A stretch of DNA of 64,000 nt, from contig NZ_RCVJ01000181.1 in the NCBI RefSeq assembly GCF_003667505.1, forward strand, positions 31,989 through 95,988, read 5' to 3'. The position numbers were made by a program, and so were the translations under genes. This stretch comes from Micromonospora sp. BL4. GTDB lineage: Bacteria > Actinomycetota > Actinomycetes > Mycobacteriales > Micromonosporaceae. Positions 17,216-25,100 of this stretch are shown piece after piece (the first letter of the stretch is position 1; every line of letters starts with the position of its first letter). Below the pieces are notes generated by a model that searched no databases, was not told the DNA's origin, and was given only the letters and a program-made list of their open reading frames with translations.

Positions 17216-17575
17216 TCAGAACACGCCCTTGAGGTGGTCGACCTGCGCCGGGCCCGCGTCGGGCAACCGCACCGAGAGCACGTCGAACCGCACCTCCTCG
17301 GCGGTCGTCCCGGTCTCGGCCAGCCAACGCGCGGCGAGCCCGCGCAGTCGCCGTGCCTTGGCGGGCACGACCGCCTCGGCCGGGGTGCCGAAGCTGTCGC
17401 CCCGGCGCGTCTTCACCTCGCAGAAGGCGAGCACGGGCCCGTCCCAGGCGATGATGTCGATCTCCCCGTCCGGGCAGCGCCAGTTTCGGGCGACCGGTCG
17501 CAGCCCCGCCCCGATCAGGTGTCGGGTCGCGCAGCGCTCGCCGTACGCGCCGACCGCCTGGTTCCGCTTCGTCAT
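17216..17575 (-). CDS. yraN: YraN family (UPF0102) endonuclease-like protein
   Basis: 119 residues from the ATG at 17575 (MTKRNQAVGAYGERCATRHL). The PD-(D/E)XK nuclease core is intact: NWRCPDGEIDIIAWDG then VLAFCEVKTRRG. Biochemical role unresolved in most bacteria. First gene of the minus-strand block with comM, dprA and xerC. The frame is open upstream to 17668 but has no family similarity there. Confidence 0.93.
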   Translation of the reverse strand: MTKRNQAVGAYGERCATRHLIGAGLRPVARNWRCPDGEIDIIAWDGPVLAFCEVKTRRGDSFGTPAEAVVPAKARRLRGLAARWLAETGTTAEEVRFDVLSVRLPDAGPAQVDHLKGVF

Positions 17576-17727
17576 GGCCGGCACGGTGCCCGCCGGGGCC
17601 CGACCGCCGCGATCCCGACGTCGGCCACCTGTGGACAACCGCTGTCCTGTGGACGACCAACCGATCAACCCCGCCCTGTGCTACGGCTCCGTTGCCGGCC
17701 TCGCGGAGGAATGGGCGGTGAAAACCG

Positions 17728-17765
17728 CGATACCTCGGAGGCATATTTATGACTCTGAGGTATCG
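17728..17765. repeat. 38-bp AT-rich palindrome, copy 1
   Basis: Near-perfect inverted repeat with CGATACCTC at the left end and GAGGTATCG at the right, centred on CATATTTATG. It is preceded by a perfect 5-bp hairpin with a GAAA tetraloop (17715-17728). A sister copy is at 46238-46271 and shares the 17-base core AGGCATATTTATGACTC. Such an AT-rich core is striking in this GC-rich genome. It lies between divergent yraN (start 17575) and the membrane protein gene starting at 17871. Possible protein-binding site, mobile palindromic repeat, or the start of a tiny reading frame. Confidence 0.8.
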
Positions 17766-17870
17766 CGCTCACCGTGGTGGGTGCCGTCGATCGTGCAGCG
17801 TGCGTCCCCGATGAGGCGAGGCGCCGGGCTGAAATGGCGCGGCGGCGGTCCGTCGCATACGGTGCCGGAC

Positions 17871-18962
17871 GTGGACGGACGACGGAGCTTTCCGGAAGAT
17901 CAGGAGTCGCGCTGGTACCCCGACGAGCGGGGTCGCGGCTACGGCGAGTCGGAGTGGCGTGGCGCGGGCGAACCGCGGTACCGGGACGACGAGGTCCGGG
18001 TTCCCGATCAGCGCGACGCGGACGAGGGCCGCTACGGCGAGGGCACCGGTCGCTTCGGCACTCCGGAATCCGACTCCGGCCGTTTCGGTGCGGTGAGCGC
18101 CCAGCCTGGTGGCTTCGGCACTCCGGAATCCGACTCCGGCCGTTTCGGTGCGGTGAGCGCCCAGCCTGGTGGCTTCGGTACGGCCGAGGCTGATTCCGGA
18201 CGCTTCGGGGCGGTCGACCCGTTGGGTGACGCCCGGCCGGAGGCCGACGGTTACCGGGCTGCCCGCTCGCGGCGGGCGGAGGACCGCGACCCCTCGGAGG
18301 TCTCCGGTGAGCTGCCCGGTCGCCGGGCCGCGCGGGAGACGGCGCCGACGGGTTCTCCGCTGACCGCCGGCCGGGAGTCGATGCCGCTGACGGCCGCCCG
18401 GGAGTCGATGCCGCTGACCGCTGCCCGGGAGTCGATGCCGCTCACCGGCGCCCGCGAGGCGGCGCTCGCCGGTGACGCCGGTGTGTTCGCCGACCCGGCC
18501 CGTCCCGCCCCGCTCGGCGGGTACCCGATCGTTGAACCCGGTCGCGGTGGCGACCAGCCGCACCCGCTGGAGATGCCGACCGGGCCGATGCCGCCGGTCG
18601 GCCCCCGGGGTGGTGAGCTGGCCGCGGGGGAGCCGCCGGCGTACCCGCCAGCGGCCGATGGCGTCTACCGCACCCGCCGCCCGGCGCTGGCGGTGCTCTT
18701 CGCCCTGCTGGTGCTGATCTTCGAGATCCCGGCGCTGCGGGTGCTGCTCGACGGGGTGACCAGCGATCCGCTGGCCGCCGGGAACGTGGTGGTGGGCATC
18801 TTCCTGGTCGCCGGGCTGCCGATCTTCGCAACGGGGCTGTACGGGCTACGAACCGGCGGGCTGGCGCTCTCCGACGGCGGTCGGGGTTGGCTGCGGCCCC
18901 CGACGGCCTATCTGACCGTCGGCCTGGTGCTCTTCGTCGCCGCCGCGCTCGCCGCCGGTTGA
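17871..18962 (+). CDS. Hypothetical membrane protein with repeat-rich N-terminus
   Basis: 363 residues from the GTG at 17871 (MDGRRSFPEDQESRWYPDER); in-frame ATG at 17811 and GTG at 17862 are alternatives and no ribosome site decides. Residues 1-260 are hydrophilic and low-complexity: two identical 20-residue units (GFGTPESDSGRFGAVSAQPG) plus a third diverged copy, then three tandem ESMPLTAAR units. Residues about 267-363 carry three membrane spans (ALAVLFALLVLIFEIPALRV, VVVGIFLVAGLPIFATGL, YLTVGLVLFVAAAL). Not recognised as a named family. It precedes rpsB on the same strand; cotranscription is unlikely because a structured leader intervenes. Confidence 0.75.
   Translation: MDGRRSFPEDQESRWYPDERGRGYGESEWRGAGEPRYRDDEVRVPDQRDADEGRYGEGTGRFGTPESDSGRFGAVSAQPGGFGTPESDSGRFGAVSAQPGGFGTAEADSGRFGAVDPLGDARPEADGYRAARSRRAEDRDPSEVSGELPGRRAARETAPTGSPLTAGRESMPLTAARESMPLTAARESMPLTGAREAALAGDAGVFADPARPAPLGGYPIVEPGRGGDQPHPLEMPTGPMPPVGPRGGELAAGEPPAYPPAADGVYRTRRPALAVLFALLVLIFEIPALRVLLDGVTSDPLAAGNVVVGIFLVAGLPIFATGLYGLRTGGLALSDGGRGWLRPPTAYLTVGLVLFVAAALAAG
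18052..18171 (+). repeat. Perfect 60-bp tandem duplication inside a coding region
   Basis: Two adjacent identical 60-bp units (18052-18111 and 18112-18171), followed by a diverged third, keep the reading frame and give 20-residue protein repeats. Identity at the DNA level points to recent duplication. A 27-bp unit also repeats three times from about 18373 to 18450. Confidence 0.95.
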
Positions 18963-19180
18963 GCGGGAGTTCGGAGCGGCCGCTCGCCACTGGCTGAGCC
19001 GCCGGGCGGGGGCGGCGCGCACCCGGCAGCCTGTCGGGCGGACAGGGGCGTACACTGGCCAACTGGCGACCGCCTCGTGCGGTCGACCTCGCGCGCCCTC
19101 TCCACGAATCGTCGTGGGGCGACGGCCTCCCTGGTCCCGATCTTGGTCGGGAACACCATGGCCGGCGACCAGGCGCCAGG

Positions 19181-19203
19181 ACGCCCGGCCACCGGCCGGG
19201 CGT
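19181..19203 (+). promoter_or_regulatory. Hairpin in the rpsB leader
   Basis: Perfect 10-bp stem ACGCCCGGCC / GGCCGGGCGT with a 3-nt loop, ending 31 bp before the rpsB ATG. The 272-bp leader (18963-19234) has another potential stem (CCCGA / TCGGG near 19137-19151) and a -10-like TACACT at 19051. S2 leaders autoregulate in other bacteria; no published consensus was matched here. Confidence 0.4.
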
Positions 19204-19234
19204 GACAACCAGGGATCTTGAGGAGTACCCCACC

Positions 19235-20137
19235 ATGGCCGTCGTGACCATGCGCCAGCTGCTGGAGAGCGGTGTCCACTTCGGGCACCAGACCCGGCGC
19301 TGGAACCCGAAGATGAAGCGCTTCATCATGACCGAGCGCAACGGCATCTACATCATTGACCTGCGCCAGACCCTCGACTACATCGAGAAGGCGTACGAGT
19401 TCGTGCGTGGGACCGTCGCCGAGGGTGGCAGCATCCTCTTCGTCGGCACCAAGAAGCAGGCTCAGGAGGCGATCTCCGAGCAGGCGACCCGCGTGGGCCA
19501 GCCGTACGTCAACCACCGCTGGCTCGGTGGCATGCTGACGAACTTCCAGACGGTGTACAAGCGCCTTCAGCGGATGAAGGAGCTGGAGGCCCTGGGTGAC
19601 CTGAGCGGCACCGCCGCCGGGTACACCAAGAAGGAGACGCTGCAGCTCTCCCGCGAGAAGATCAAGCTGACCCGCACGCTGGGCGGTCTGCGGGACATGC
19701 AGAAGCTGCCGGCCGCGGTCTGGATCGTCGACACCAAGAAGGAGCACATCGCCGTCGACGAGGCCCGCAAGCTGGGCATCCCGGTGATCGCGGTGCTGGA
19801 CACCAACTGCGACCCGGACGAGGTCGACTTCCCGATCCCGGGCAACGACGACGCGATCCGTTCGGCCGAGCTGCTGACCAAGGTCGTCGCCGCCGCCGTC
19901 GCGGACGGTCTCATCGCGCGTTCCGGCCGTCGCCGGGGCGGGGACGAGAAGCCCGAGGGTGTCGCGAGCGACGAGCCGCTGGCCGAGTGGGAGCGCGAGC
20001 TGCTGGAGCCGAAGAAGGCCGACGAGTCGGCCACCCCGGCCGAGCAGCCGGCCGCTGCCGCTGCCGAGCAGCCCGCCGCCGCCGAGCAGCCGGCGCAGGC
20101 CGCCACCGAGCAGCCGGCGGCCGCCACCGCGGAGTGA
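19235..20137 (+). CDS. rpsB: 30S ribosomal protein S2
   Basis: 300 residues from the ATG at 19235, after TTGAGGAGT. Conserved S2 sequence throughout: MRQLLESGVHFGHQTRRWNP, FVGTKKQAQEAI, NHRWLGGMLTNFQT, AVWIVDTKKEH and IPVIAVLDTNCDPDEVDFP. Residues from about 262 are a low-complexity Ala/Glu/Gln/Pro tail with repeated AAAEQPAA units, an extension also seen in other actinomycetes. First gene of rpsB-tsf-pyrH-frr. Confidence 0.98.
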   Translation: MAVVTMRQLLESGVHFGHQTRRWNPKMKRFIMTERNGIYIIDLRQTLDYIEKAYEFVRGTVAEGGSILFVGTKKQAQEAISEQATRVGQPYVNHRWLGGMLTNFQTVYKRLQRMKELEALGDLSGTAAGYTKKETLQLSREKIKLTRTLGGLRDMQKLPAAVWIVDTKKEHIAVDEARKLGIPVIAVLDTNCDPDEVDFPIPGNDDAIRSAELLTKVVAAAVADGLIARSGRRRGGDEKPEGVASDEPLAEWERELLEPKKADESATPAEQPAAAAAEQPAAAEQPAQAATEQPAAATAE

Positions 20138-20146
20138 CCGCACCGT

Positions 20147-20185
20147 CGCTGCCTCGCCGTCCGTTTTCGCGGACGGCGGGCAGCG
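20147..20185 (+). terminator. Hairpin between rpsB and tsf
   Basis: Stem CGCTGCC-T-CGCCGTCCG / CGGACGGCGGGCAGCG with a TTTTCG loop and one bulged T, just after the rpsB stop. It may attenuate transcription so that S2 and EF-Ts are made in different amounts, or protect the rpsB 3' end. Confidence 0.6.
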
Positions 20186-20271
20186 GCGGTACGCCGGGCA
20201 CGATCCGCCCGGATCCGGGTAACCGGCACCTCTGACCATCCACACGCCGTCTCAACACCGAAGAGAGAGCC

Positions 20272-21099
20272 ATGTCCCAAATCACCGCCGCGGACGTCAA
20301 GAAGCTCCGCGACCTCACCGGCGCCGGCATGATGGACAGCAAGAAGGCGCTGACCGAGGCCGAGGGCGACTTCGACAAGGCCGTCGAGATTCTGCGCGTC
20401 AAGGGCGCCAAGGACGTCGGCAAGCGGGCCGGTCGTACGGCCGCCAACGGCCTGGTCGCCCACTCCGGCAAGGCGCTGCTCGAGCTCAACTGCGAGACCG
20501 ACTTCGTCGCCAAGACCGAGTCGTTCATCGCGCTGGCCCAGCAGCTCGTCGAGCACGGTGAGCGCTCCGGCGTGAACACCGCCGAGGAGCTGCTCGCCAC
20601 CGAGCTGAACGGCAAGAGCGTCGCCGACCTGATCCAGGAGCAGTCCGCCAAGATCGGCGAGAAGCTGGTCCTCAACCGGTTCGCCAAGGTCGAGGGCACC
20701 ACCGCGGTCTACCTGCACCGCAAGGCCCAGGACCTGCCGCCGGCCGTCGGTGTGCTGGTGTCGTACACCGGCAAGAGCGACGAGGCGGGCGACGCCGACG
20801 CTCGTGGTGTCGCCATGCAGATCGCCGCGATGCGGCCGAAGTACCTCACCCGGGACGAGGTTCCGGCCGAGGTCGTCGAGTCCGAGCGGCGCATCGCCGA
20901 GCAGACCGCCCGCGAGGAGAACAAGCCCGAGGCGGCCCTGCCGAAGATCGTCGAGGGTCGGGTGAACGCCTTCTTCAAGGACTACGTCCTGGTCGAGCAG
21001 GCGTCGGTGGCCGACAACAAGAAGTCGGTGAAGCAGATGCTGGCCGAGGCCGGCATCGAGGTCACCCGCTTCGTGCGGTTCGAGGTCGGCCAGGCCTGA
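20272..21099 (+). CDS. tsf: Elongation factor Ts
   Basis: GDP/GTP exchange factor for EF-Tu. 275 residues. N-terminal UBA-like domain (ITAADVKKLRDLTGAGMMDS), the TDFVA motif (LNCETDFVAKTE) that contacts EF-Tu, and a C-terminal core (VEQASVADNKKSVKQMLAEA). ATG at 20272 follows GAAGAGAGAGCC. Confidence 0.98.
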   Translation: MSQITAADVKKLRDLTGAGMMDSKKALTEAEGDFDKAVEILRVKGAKDVGKRAGRTAANGLVAHSGKALLELNCETDFVAKTESFIALAQQLVEHGERSGVNTAEELLATELNGKSVADLIQEQSAKIGEKLVLNRFAKVEGTTAVYLHRKAQDLPPAVGVLVSYTGKSDEAGDADARGVAMQIAAMRPKYLTRDEVPAEVVESERRIAEQTAREENKPEAALPKIVEGRVNAFFKDYVLVEQASVADNKKSVKQMLAEAGIEVTRFVRFEVGQA

Positions 21100-21141
21100 G
21101 CCGCCGCCGGGCGCCGCGGGCGCCCGTGGGCAGGAGACGTC

Positions 21142-21189
21142 GACGAGGAGGCCGCCGGTGTACGTGACAGGCACCGCGGCCTCCTCGTC
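21142..21189 (+). terminator. Hairpin between tsf and pyrH
   Basis: Perfect 14-bp inverted repeat GACGAGGAGGCCGC / GCGGCCTCCTCGTC, extended by GGTG/CACC across a bulged C. A smaller 8-bp stem (CGGGCGCC / GGCGCCCG) lies just before it near 21109-21127. Probably ends the rpsB-tsf transcript. Confidence 0.7.
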
Positions 21190-21260
21190 ACATAGGGTCG
21201 GCAGCGGCAGGTTCGCGGTACGCGCCGCACGGGGCGTGCGCGTGGGGAAGGGCGGGGCGG

Positions 21261-22028
21261 ATGACGCAGGTTGTGAGTGACCGGACGCTGGCGGTGGAGG
21301 ATCCGACGGCGCCGCCGCCCGGACGCGCCCGTCGGGTGGTGCTGAAGCTCTCCGGTGAGGTGTTCGGTGGCGGCGCGATCGGCGTCGACCCGGACGTCGT
21401 CCAGGCCATCGCCCGGCAGATCGCCACCGTGGTCCGCCGCGGCGTGCAGGTCTCCGTGGTGGTCGGCGGCGGCAACTTCTTCCGCGGCGCGGAGCTGCAG
21501 AAGCGCGGGATGGACCGGGCCCGCGCCGACTACATGGGCATGCTGGGCACCGTGATGAACTGCCTCGCCCTGCAGGACTTCCTGGAGAAGGAAGGCATCG
21601 AGACCCGGGTGCAGAGCGCCATCACCATGGCGCAGGTGGCCGAGCCGTACATTCCGCTGCGGGCGATCCGGCACCTGGAGAAGGGCCGCGTGGTCATCTT
21701 CGGCGCCGGCGCGGGGATGCCGTATTTCTCCACCGACACGGTGGCCGCCCAGCGGGCGCTGGAGATCCGGGCCGACGTGGTGCTGATGAGCAAGAACGGC
21801 GTGGACGGCGTCTACACCGCCGACCCCCGGATCGACCCCACCGCCAGCAAGCTCGACTCGATCACCTTCTCTGAGGTGCTGCGCCGCAATCTGCGGGTGG
21901 CCGACGCGGCGGCGTTCAGCCTCTGCATGGAGAACGGCCTGCCGATGCTGGTCTTCGGCGCGCAGGGTGACGACACCATCATCCGCGCGGTGGGTGGCGA
22001 CAAGATCGGCACCCTGATCACCGCTTGA
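21261..22028 (+). CDS. pyrH: UMP kinase
   Basis: Hexameric enzyme making UDP for RNA, cell-wall and CTP synthesis. 255 residues. The amino-acid-kinase fold is clear: VVLKLSGEVFGG, VVVGGGNFFRGAELQ, DYMGMLGTVMNCLAL, VVIFGAGAGMPYFSTDT and VLMSKNGVDGVYTADPR. The first 25 residues are an unconserved extension. ATG at 21261. Confidence 0.97.
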   Translation: MTQVVSDRTLAVEDPTAPPPGRARRVVLKLSGEVFGGGAIGVDPDVVQAIARQIATVVRRGVQVSVVVGGGNFFRGAELQKRGMDRARADYMGMLGTVMNCLALQDFLEKEGIETRVQSAITMAQVAEPYIPLRAIRHLEKGRVVIFGAGAGMPYFSTDTVAAQRALEIRADVVLMSKNGVDGVYTADPRIDPTASKLDSITFSEVLRRNLRVADAAAFSLCMENGLPMLVFGAQGDDTIIRAVGGDKIGTLITA

Positions 22029-22116
22029 GCCCCGCTCCGCCCGCGGCGACGGCAGCGGCGGTCCCGGCGACTTTCAGCAGAGCCCACGACGAGCATAGAA
22101 GGAGGCGAGGAGACCG

Positions 22117-22674
22117 GTGATCGACGACACCCTCCTCGAGGCCGAGGAAAAGATGGAGCGTGCGGTCGAGCACGCCAAGGAGGAGTTCGGGGCCATCCGC
22201 ACCGGTCGCGCGACCCCCGCCATGTTCTCCAAGATCATCATCGACTACTACGGAACCCCCACGCCGCTGACCCAGATGGCGTCCGTCGCGATCCCCGAGC
22301 CGCGGATGGCGATCATCAAGCCGTACGACAACTCGCAGATCAATGCGATGGAGAAGGCGATCCGCGACTCGGACCTCGGGGTGAACCCGAACAACGAGGG
22401 CAACCAGCTGCGCATCCTGCTCCCGCAGATGACCGAGGAGCGCCGCCGCGACATGATCAAGGTGGCCCGGCACAAGGGCGAGGAGGCCAAGGTGGCGATC
22501 CGCAACGTCCGCCGCCGTGGCAAGGAGGAGCTGGACCGGATCGTCAAGGACGGCGAGGCCGGCGAGGACGACGGTCGCCGCGCCGAGAAGGAGCTGGACG
22601 ACCTGACCCAGCGCTACGTGGCCAGCATCGACGACCTGGTCAAGCACAAGGAGACCGAGCTGCTCGAGGTGTGA
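22117..22674 (+). CDS. frr: Ribosome recycling factor
   Basis: Splits post-termination ribosomes together with EF-G. 185 residues, normal length. Conserved FGAIRTGRATPAMF, YYGTPTPLTQMASV, NEGNQLRILLPQMTEERRRD and VRRRGKEELDRIVKDGE are present. GTG at 22117 follows a strong purine-rich site (GGAGGCGAGGAG at 22101). Confidence 0.98.
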   Translation: MIDDTLLEAEEKMERAVEHAKEEFGAIRTGRATPAMFSKIIIDYYGTPTPLTQMASVAIPEPRMAIIKPYDNSQINAMEKAIRDSDLGVNPNNEGNQLRILLPQMTEERRRDMIKVARHKGEEAKVAIRNVRRRGKEELDRIVKDGEAGEDDGRRAEKELDDLTQRYVASIDDLVKHKETELLEV

Positions 22675-22702
22675 TCCTCTGGCCGCTCGGCGGCTGCTCT
22701 GC

Positions 22703-22740
22703 CGCGAGGCCCGCCCCGGACGCCGGGGGCGGGCCTCGCG
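22703..22740. terminator. Bidirectional terminator between frr and a convergent gene
   Basis: Perfect 14-bp stem GCGAGGCCCGCCCC / GGGGCGGGCCTCGC, 7-nt loop, extendable by CG. It lies between the stops of frr and the minus-strand exoprotein gene. Confidence 0.8.
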
Positions 22741-22747
22741 TCGTACG

Positions 22748-23191
22748 TCAGCAGGGGATCCAGACGGTCCTGGTGCGCTCGGCCAGCTGCTCCCCGGTGT
22801 ACCAGTCGCGCAGCGCGAACCGAACGGTGGCCTTGCCCGGGTGCAGTACCGGATCTCTCCGGGCGAAGGCCATCCCGAGCTCGACCGTGCCGCCGTCGCA
22901 CTGGATTTCGCCGGCGCCCCGTCCCGAGGTGGCCCAGAGGGTCGGCAGGCCGTCCTGCACCAGCGAGGCCGACATGAGGTGCGGGCCGGCCGGGCAGTTG
23001 CGGGCGGTGGCCTCGACCCCGGTCGCCGGGTACGCCTCGCCGGGCTCGGCGCCCGGCGGCTCGAACAGGTACAGCTCGCTGGCGTGGCGATCGATGGTGA
23101 TCCTGGTGCCGGTCGTGGTGGCGGCGGCCGGTGACCCCGCTACCAGAACCATGGCGGCCGCCGTCAGCGCCGCCAGACTGACCTTGTACAT
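22748..23191 (-). CDS. Small secreted protein of unknown function
   Basis: 147 residues from the ATG at 23191, preceded by GGGAAGGG. A clear Sec signal peptide (VSLAALTAAAMVLVAGSPAAA, cleavage expected after the AAA) leaves a mature protein of about 120 residues with three cysteines (ARNCPAGP, EIQCDGG and the terminal WIPC), which allows one disulfide. Mature sequence is beta-prone with ALRDWYTGEQLAERTRTVW near the end. It faintly recalls subtilisin-inhibitor-like exoproteins but lacks their motif; I do not assign a family. Confidence 0.78.
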   Translation of the reverse strand: MYKVSLAALTAAAMVLVAGSPAAATTTGTRITIDRHASELYLFEPPGAEPGEAYPATGVEATARNCPAGPHLMSASLVQDGLPTLWATSGRGAGEIQCDGGTVELGMAFARRDPVLHPGKATVRFALRDWYTGEQLAERTRTVWIPC

Positions 23192-23577
23192 GTGTGTGCC
23201 CTTCCCCCGTCGGACGCGCAGGCTTCGGGCCGGCGCCGCACCAGCGGACCACACGGGGTGTGCTCGACTCAGTACCTGATCGTGCAGGCCGCCAGTCGGA
23301 TCGATGGCTGCGGATCCCACCTGAGGTGTCGTACCGGATGGCCGTGTGCCACCGCCACGTGGGGCAGGCGACCAGGGCGATCCTCGTCGCCGTGCCTCGT
23401 CCGCCGTGCCGATCCGGCGGGTGCAGTAGGCTCGGCAGGATTCCCGGCCACCGGGTGGTGAACCCCGGGAATCGACCGACCGTCGGGGCGGTCGACCAGA
23501 GGAACGAAGTCGCGCCTGTAGGGGATGCTTGTGGTCTTGCGTCATGTGGTGGTTCTCGTGCCGCGTCGCGGTGCGTG
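23192..23577 (+). other. Divergent intergenic region, cdsA leader
   Basis: 386 bp without a gene, between the divergent exoprotein gene and cdsA. It contains a stem-loop with 9-bp arms (GATTCCCGG at 23439, CCGGGAATC at 23465) around an inner CCACC/GGTGG pairing, and a -10-like TAGGCT at 23427 pointing toward cdsA. No -35 box could be assigned with confidence. Confidence 0.4.
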
Positions 23578-24996
23578 ATGACCCACCCCGACCCCTACAG
23601 TGGCGAGCCCCGCGGCTGGGACCGGCCGGAGCGGCCGGTGGCCCTGCCCTGGCCCGATCAGGAGCTCGAAGCGGGCCAGTGGAACGCTCGCCCGGCCGCC
23701 GGCCCTGAGCTGTACGCCGAGCCCCGCACCCGCCCGTACGCCGACCCGTACCCGCCGGAACCGTACGACGAGCCCGGCCGGCCGGTCCGCCCGGACGACC
23801 GGGACCGTTTCGACGACCGGGACCGTTTCGACGACCGGGACCGGCGCGACCGCTTCGACGACCGGGACCGGTACGAGGACGACCGGAACCAGCCCGACCG
23901 GTACGACGACCGGGGCCGTGCCGGCCGGTACGCGGACCGCCCGCCCGCCGGCGGCGACGCCCCGGGTCGGTACGACGGCCCGGAGCGCTTCGACGACCGC
24001 GGTGGTCCGGTCAACTACGACGACGATTCCGGGTATCCGACCGCGCAGCTCGCGCCCGTTCGGGCCGACCTCGCGCCGGACCAGGACGCGGTGACCGCGT
24101 CGGAGCCACCGTCCGGCCGGCGGCCGAAGGGCCGACGCCGGGCCAGTGCGGACCGACCGGCCACCCAGCAGGTGGGCACCGGGCGGGCCGGCCGCAACCT
24201 GCCGGCGGCCATCGGGGTCGGGCTCGGTCTCGGCGCGCTGATCGTGGTGCCGCTGGTCTTCTACCCGTTGGCGTTCCTGCCGGTGATCGCCGCCGCCATC
24301 GCCGTCGGCATCTGGGAGATGGCCCGGGCGGTCCGGCGCAGCGGCGCCCACCCGCCGCTGGTGCCGTTGGTCGCCGGTGGCGTGCTGACCGTGGGCCTGG
24401 CCTGGTTCGCCGGCCCGGACGCGCTCAGCCTGGGCCTGCTGGTCACCGTCCTGGGCACCATGATCTGGCGGCTGGGCGACGGTCCGGCCGGCTTCCAGCG
24501 GGACCTGACCGCGGCCACCCTGATCGCCGTCTACGTGCCGTTCCTCGGCGGGTTCGCGGCGCTGCTGGCGGCGGCTCCCGACGACGGTCCGCTGCGCATC
24601 CTGGCCACGTTGATCGCGGTGGTCCTGTCCGACACCGGTGGGTACGCGGCCGGCGTGTCCTTCGGTCGGCACCCGATGGCGCCGTCGGTGAGCCCGAAGA
24701 AGTCCTGGGAGGGCTTCGCGGGTTCGGTCAGCGCGGCGGCGCTGGGCAGCGCCCTGCTGCTCTGGCTGATGTTCGACCTGGCCCCCTGGTGGGGTGCGCT
24801 GTTCGGGTTGGCGGTCTCCTGCGCGGCGGTCCTCGGTGACCTGGCCGAGTCGATGATCAAGCGCGATCTCGGCGTCAAGGACATGAGCAACCTGCTGCCG
24901 GGCCACGGCGGCCTGATGGACCGGTTGGACTCGATCCTGTTCGCGGTGCCGACGGCGTACCTGCTGTTGGCGGTCTTCGTGCCGGTGGTGAACTGA
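23578..24996 (+). CDS. cdsA: Phosphatidate cytidylyltransferase with long disordered N-terminus
   Basis: Membrane enzyme making CDP-diacylglycerol from phosphatidate and CTP, the entry to phosphatidylinositol, cardiolipin and phosphatidylethanolamine. 472 residues from the ATG at 23578 (GTG at 23575 possible). Residues 1-205 are hydrophilic and repetitive, with tandem DDRDRF units; only 206-472 are the enzyme. That part has several membrane spans (LGLGALIVVPLVFYPLAFLP and others) and the complete CDS signature at 425-451 (SMIKRDLGVKDMSN then LLPGHGGLMDRLD). The acidic/arginine-rich extension is shared in style with the protein at 17871 and may tether or cluster the enzyme; that is inference. 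Confidence 0.95.
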   Translation: MTHPDPYSGEPRGWDRPERPVALPWPDQELEAGQWNARPAAGPELYAEPRTRPYADPYPPEPYDEPGRPVRPDDRDRFDDRDRFDDRDRRDRFDDRDRYEDDRNQPDRYDDRGRAGRYADRPPAGGDAPGRYDGPERFDDRGGPVNYDDDSGYPTAQLAPVRADLAPDQDAVTASEPPSGRRPKGRRRASADRPATQQVGTGRAGRNLPAAIGVGLGLGALIVVPLVFYPLAFLPVIAAAIAVGIWEMARAVRRSGAHPPLVPLVAGGVLTVGLAWFAGPDALSLGLLVTVLGTMIWRLGDGPAGFQRDLTAATLIAVYVPFLGGFAALLAAAPDDGPLRILATLIAVVLSDTGGYAAGVSFGRHPMAPSVSPKKSWEGFAGSVSAAALGSALLLWLMFDLAPWWGALFGLAVSCAAVLGDLAESMIKRDLGVKDMSNLLPGHGGLMDRLDSILFAVPTAYLLLAVFVPVVN

Positions 24997-25100
24997 GGCA
25001 TGGATCACGGCGTCCCGGTCATCCCGACCCGGCGGTCGGGGCCGGTTCGACACCTCCGGACGGGTACCTGCCGCCGACGGCGTGACACACTGGACCAGCC

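Noticed and set aside
18052..18171. CRISPR-like direct repeats
   Set aside because: Repeats are contiguous without spacers, in frame inside a gene, and no cas gene is present.
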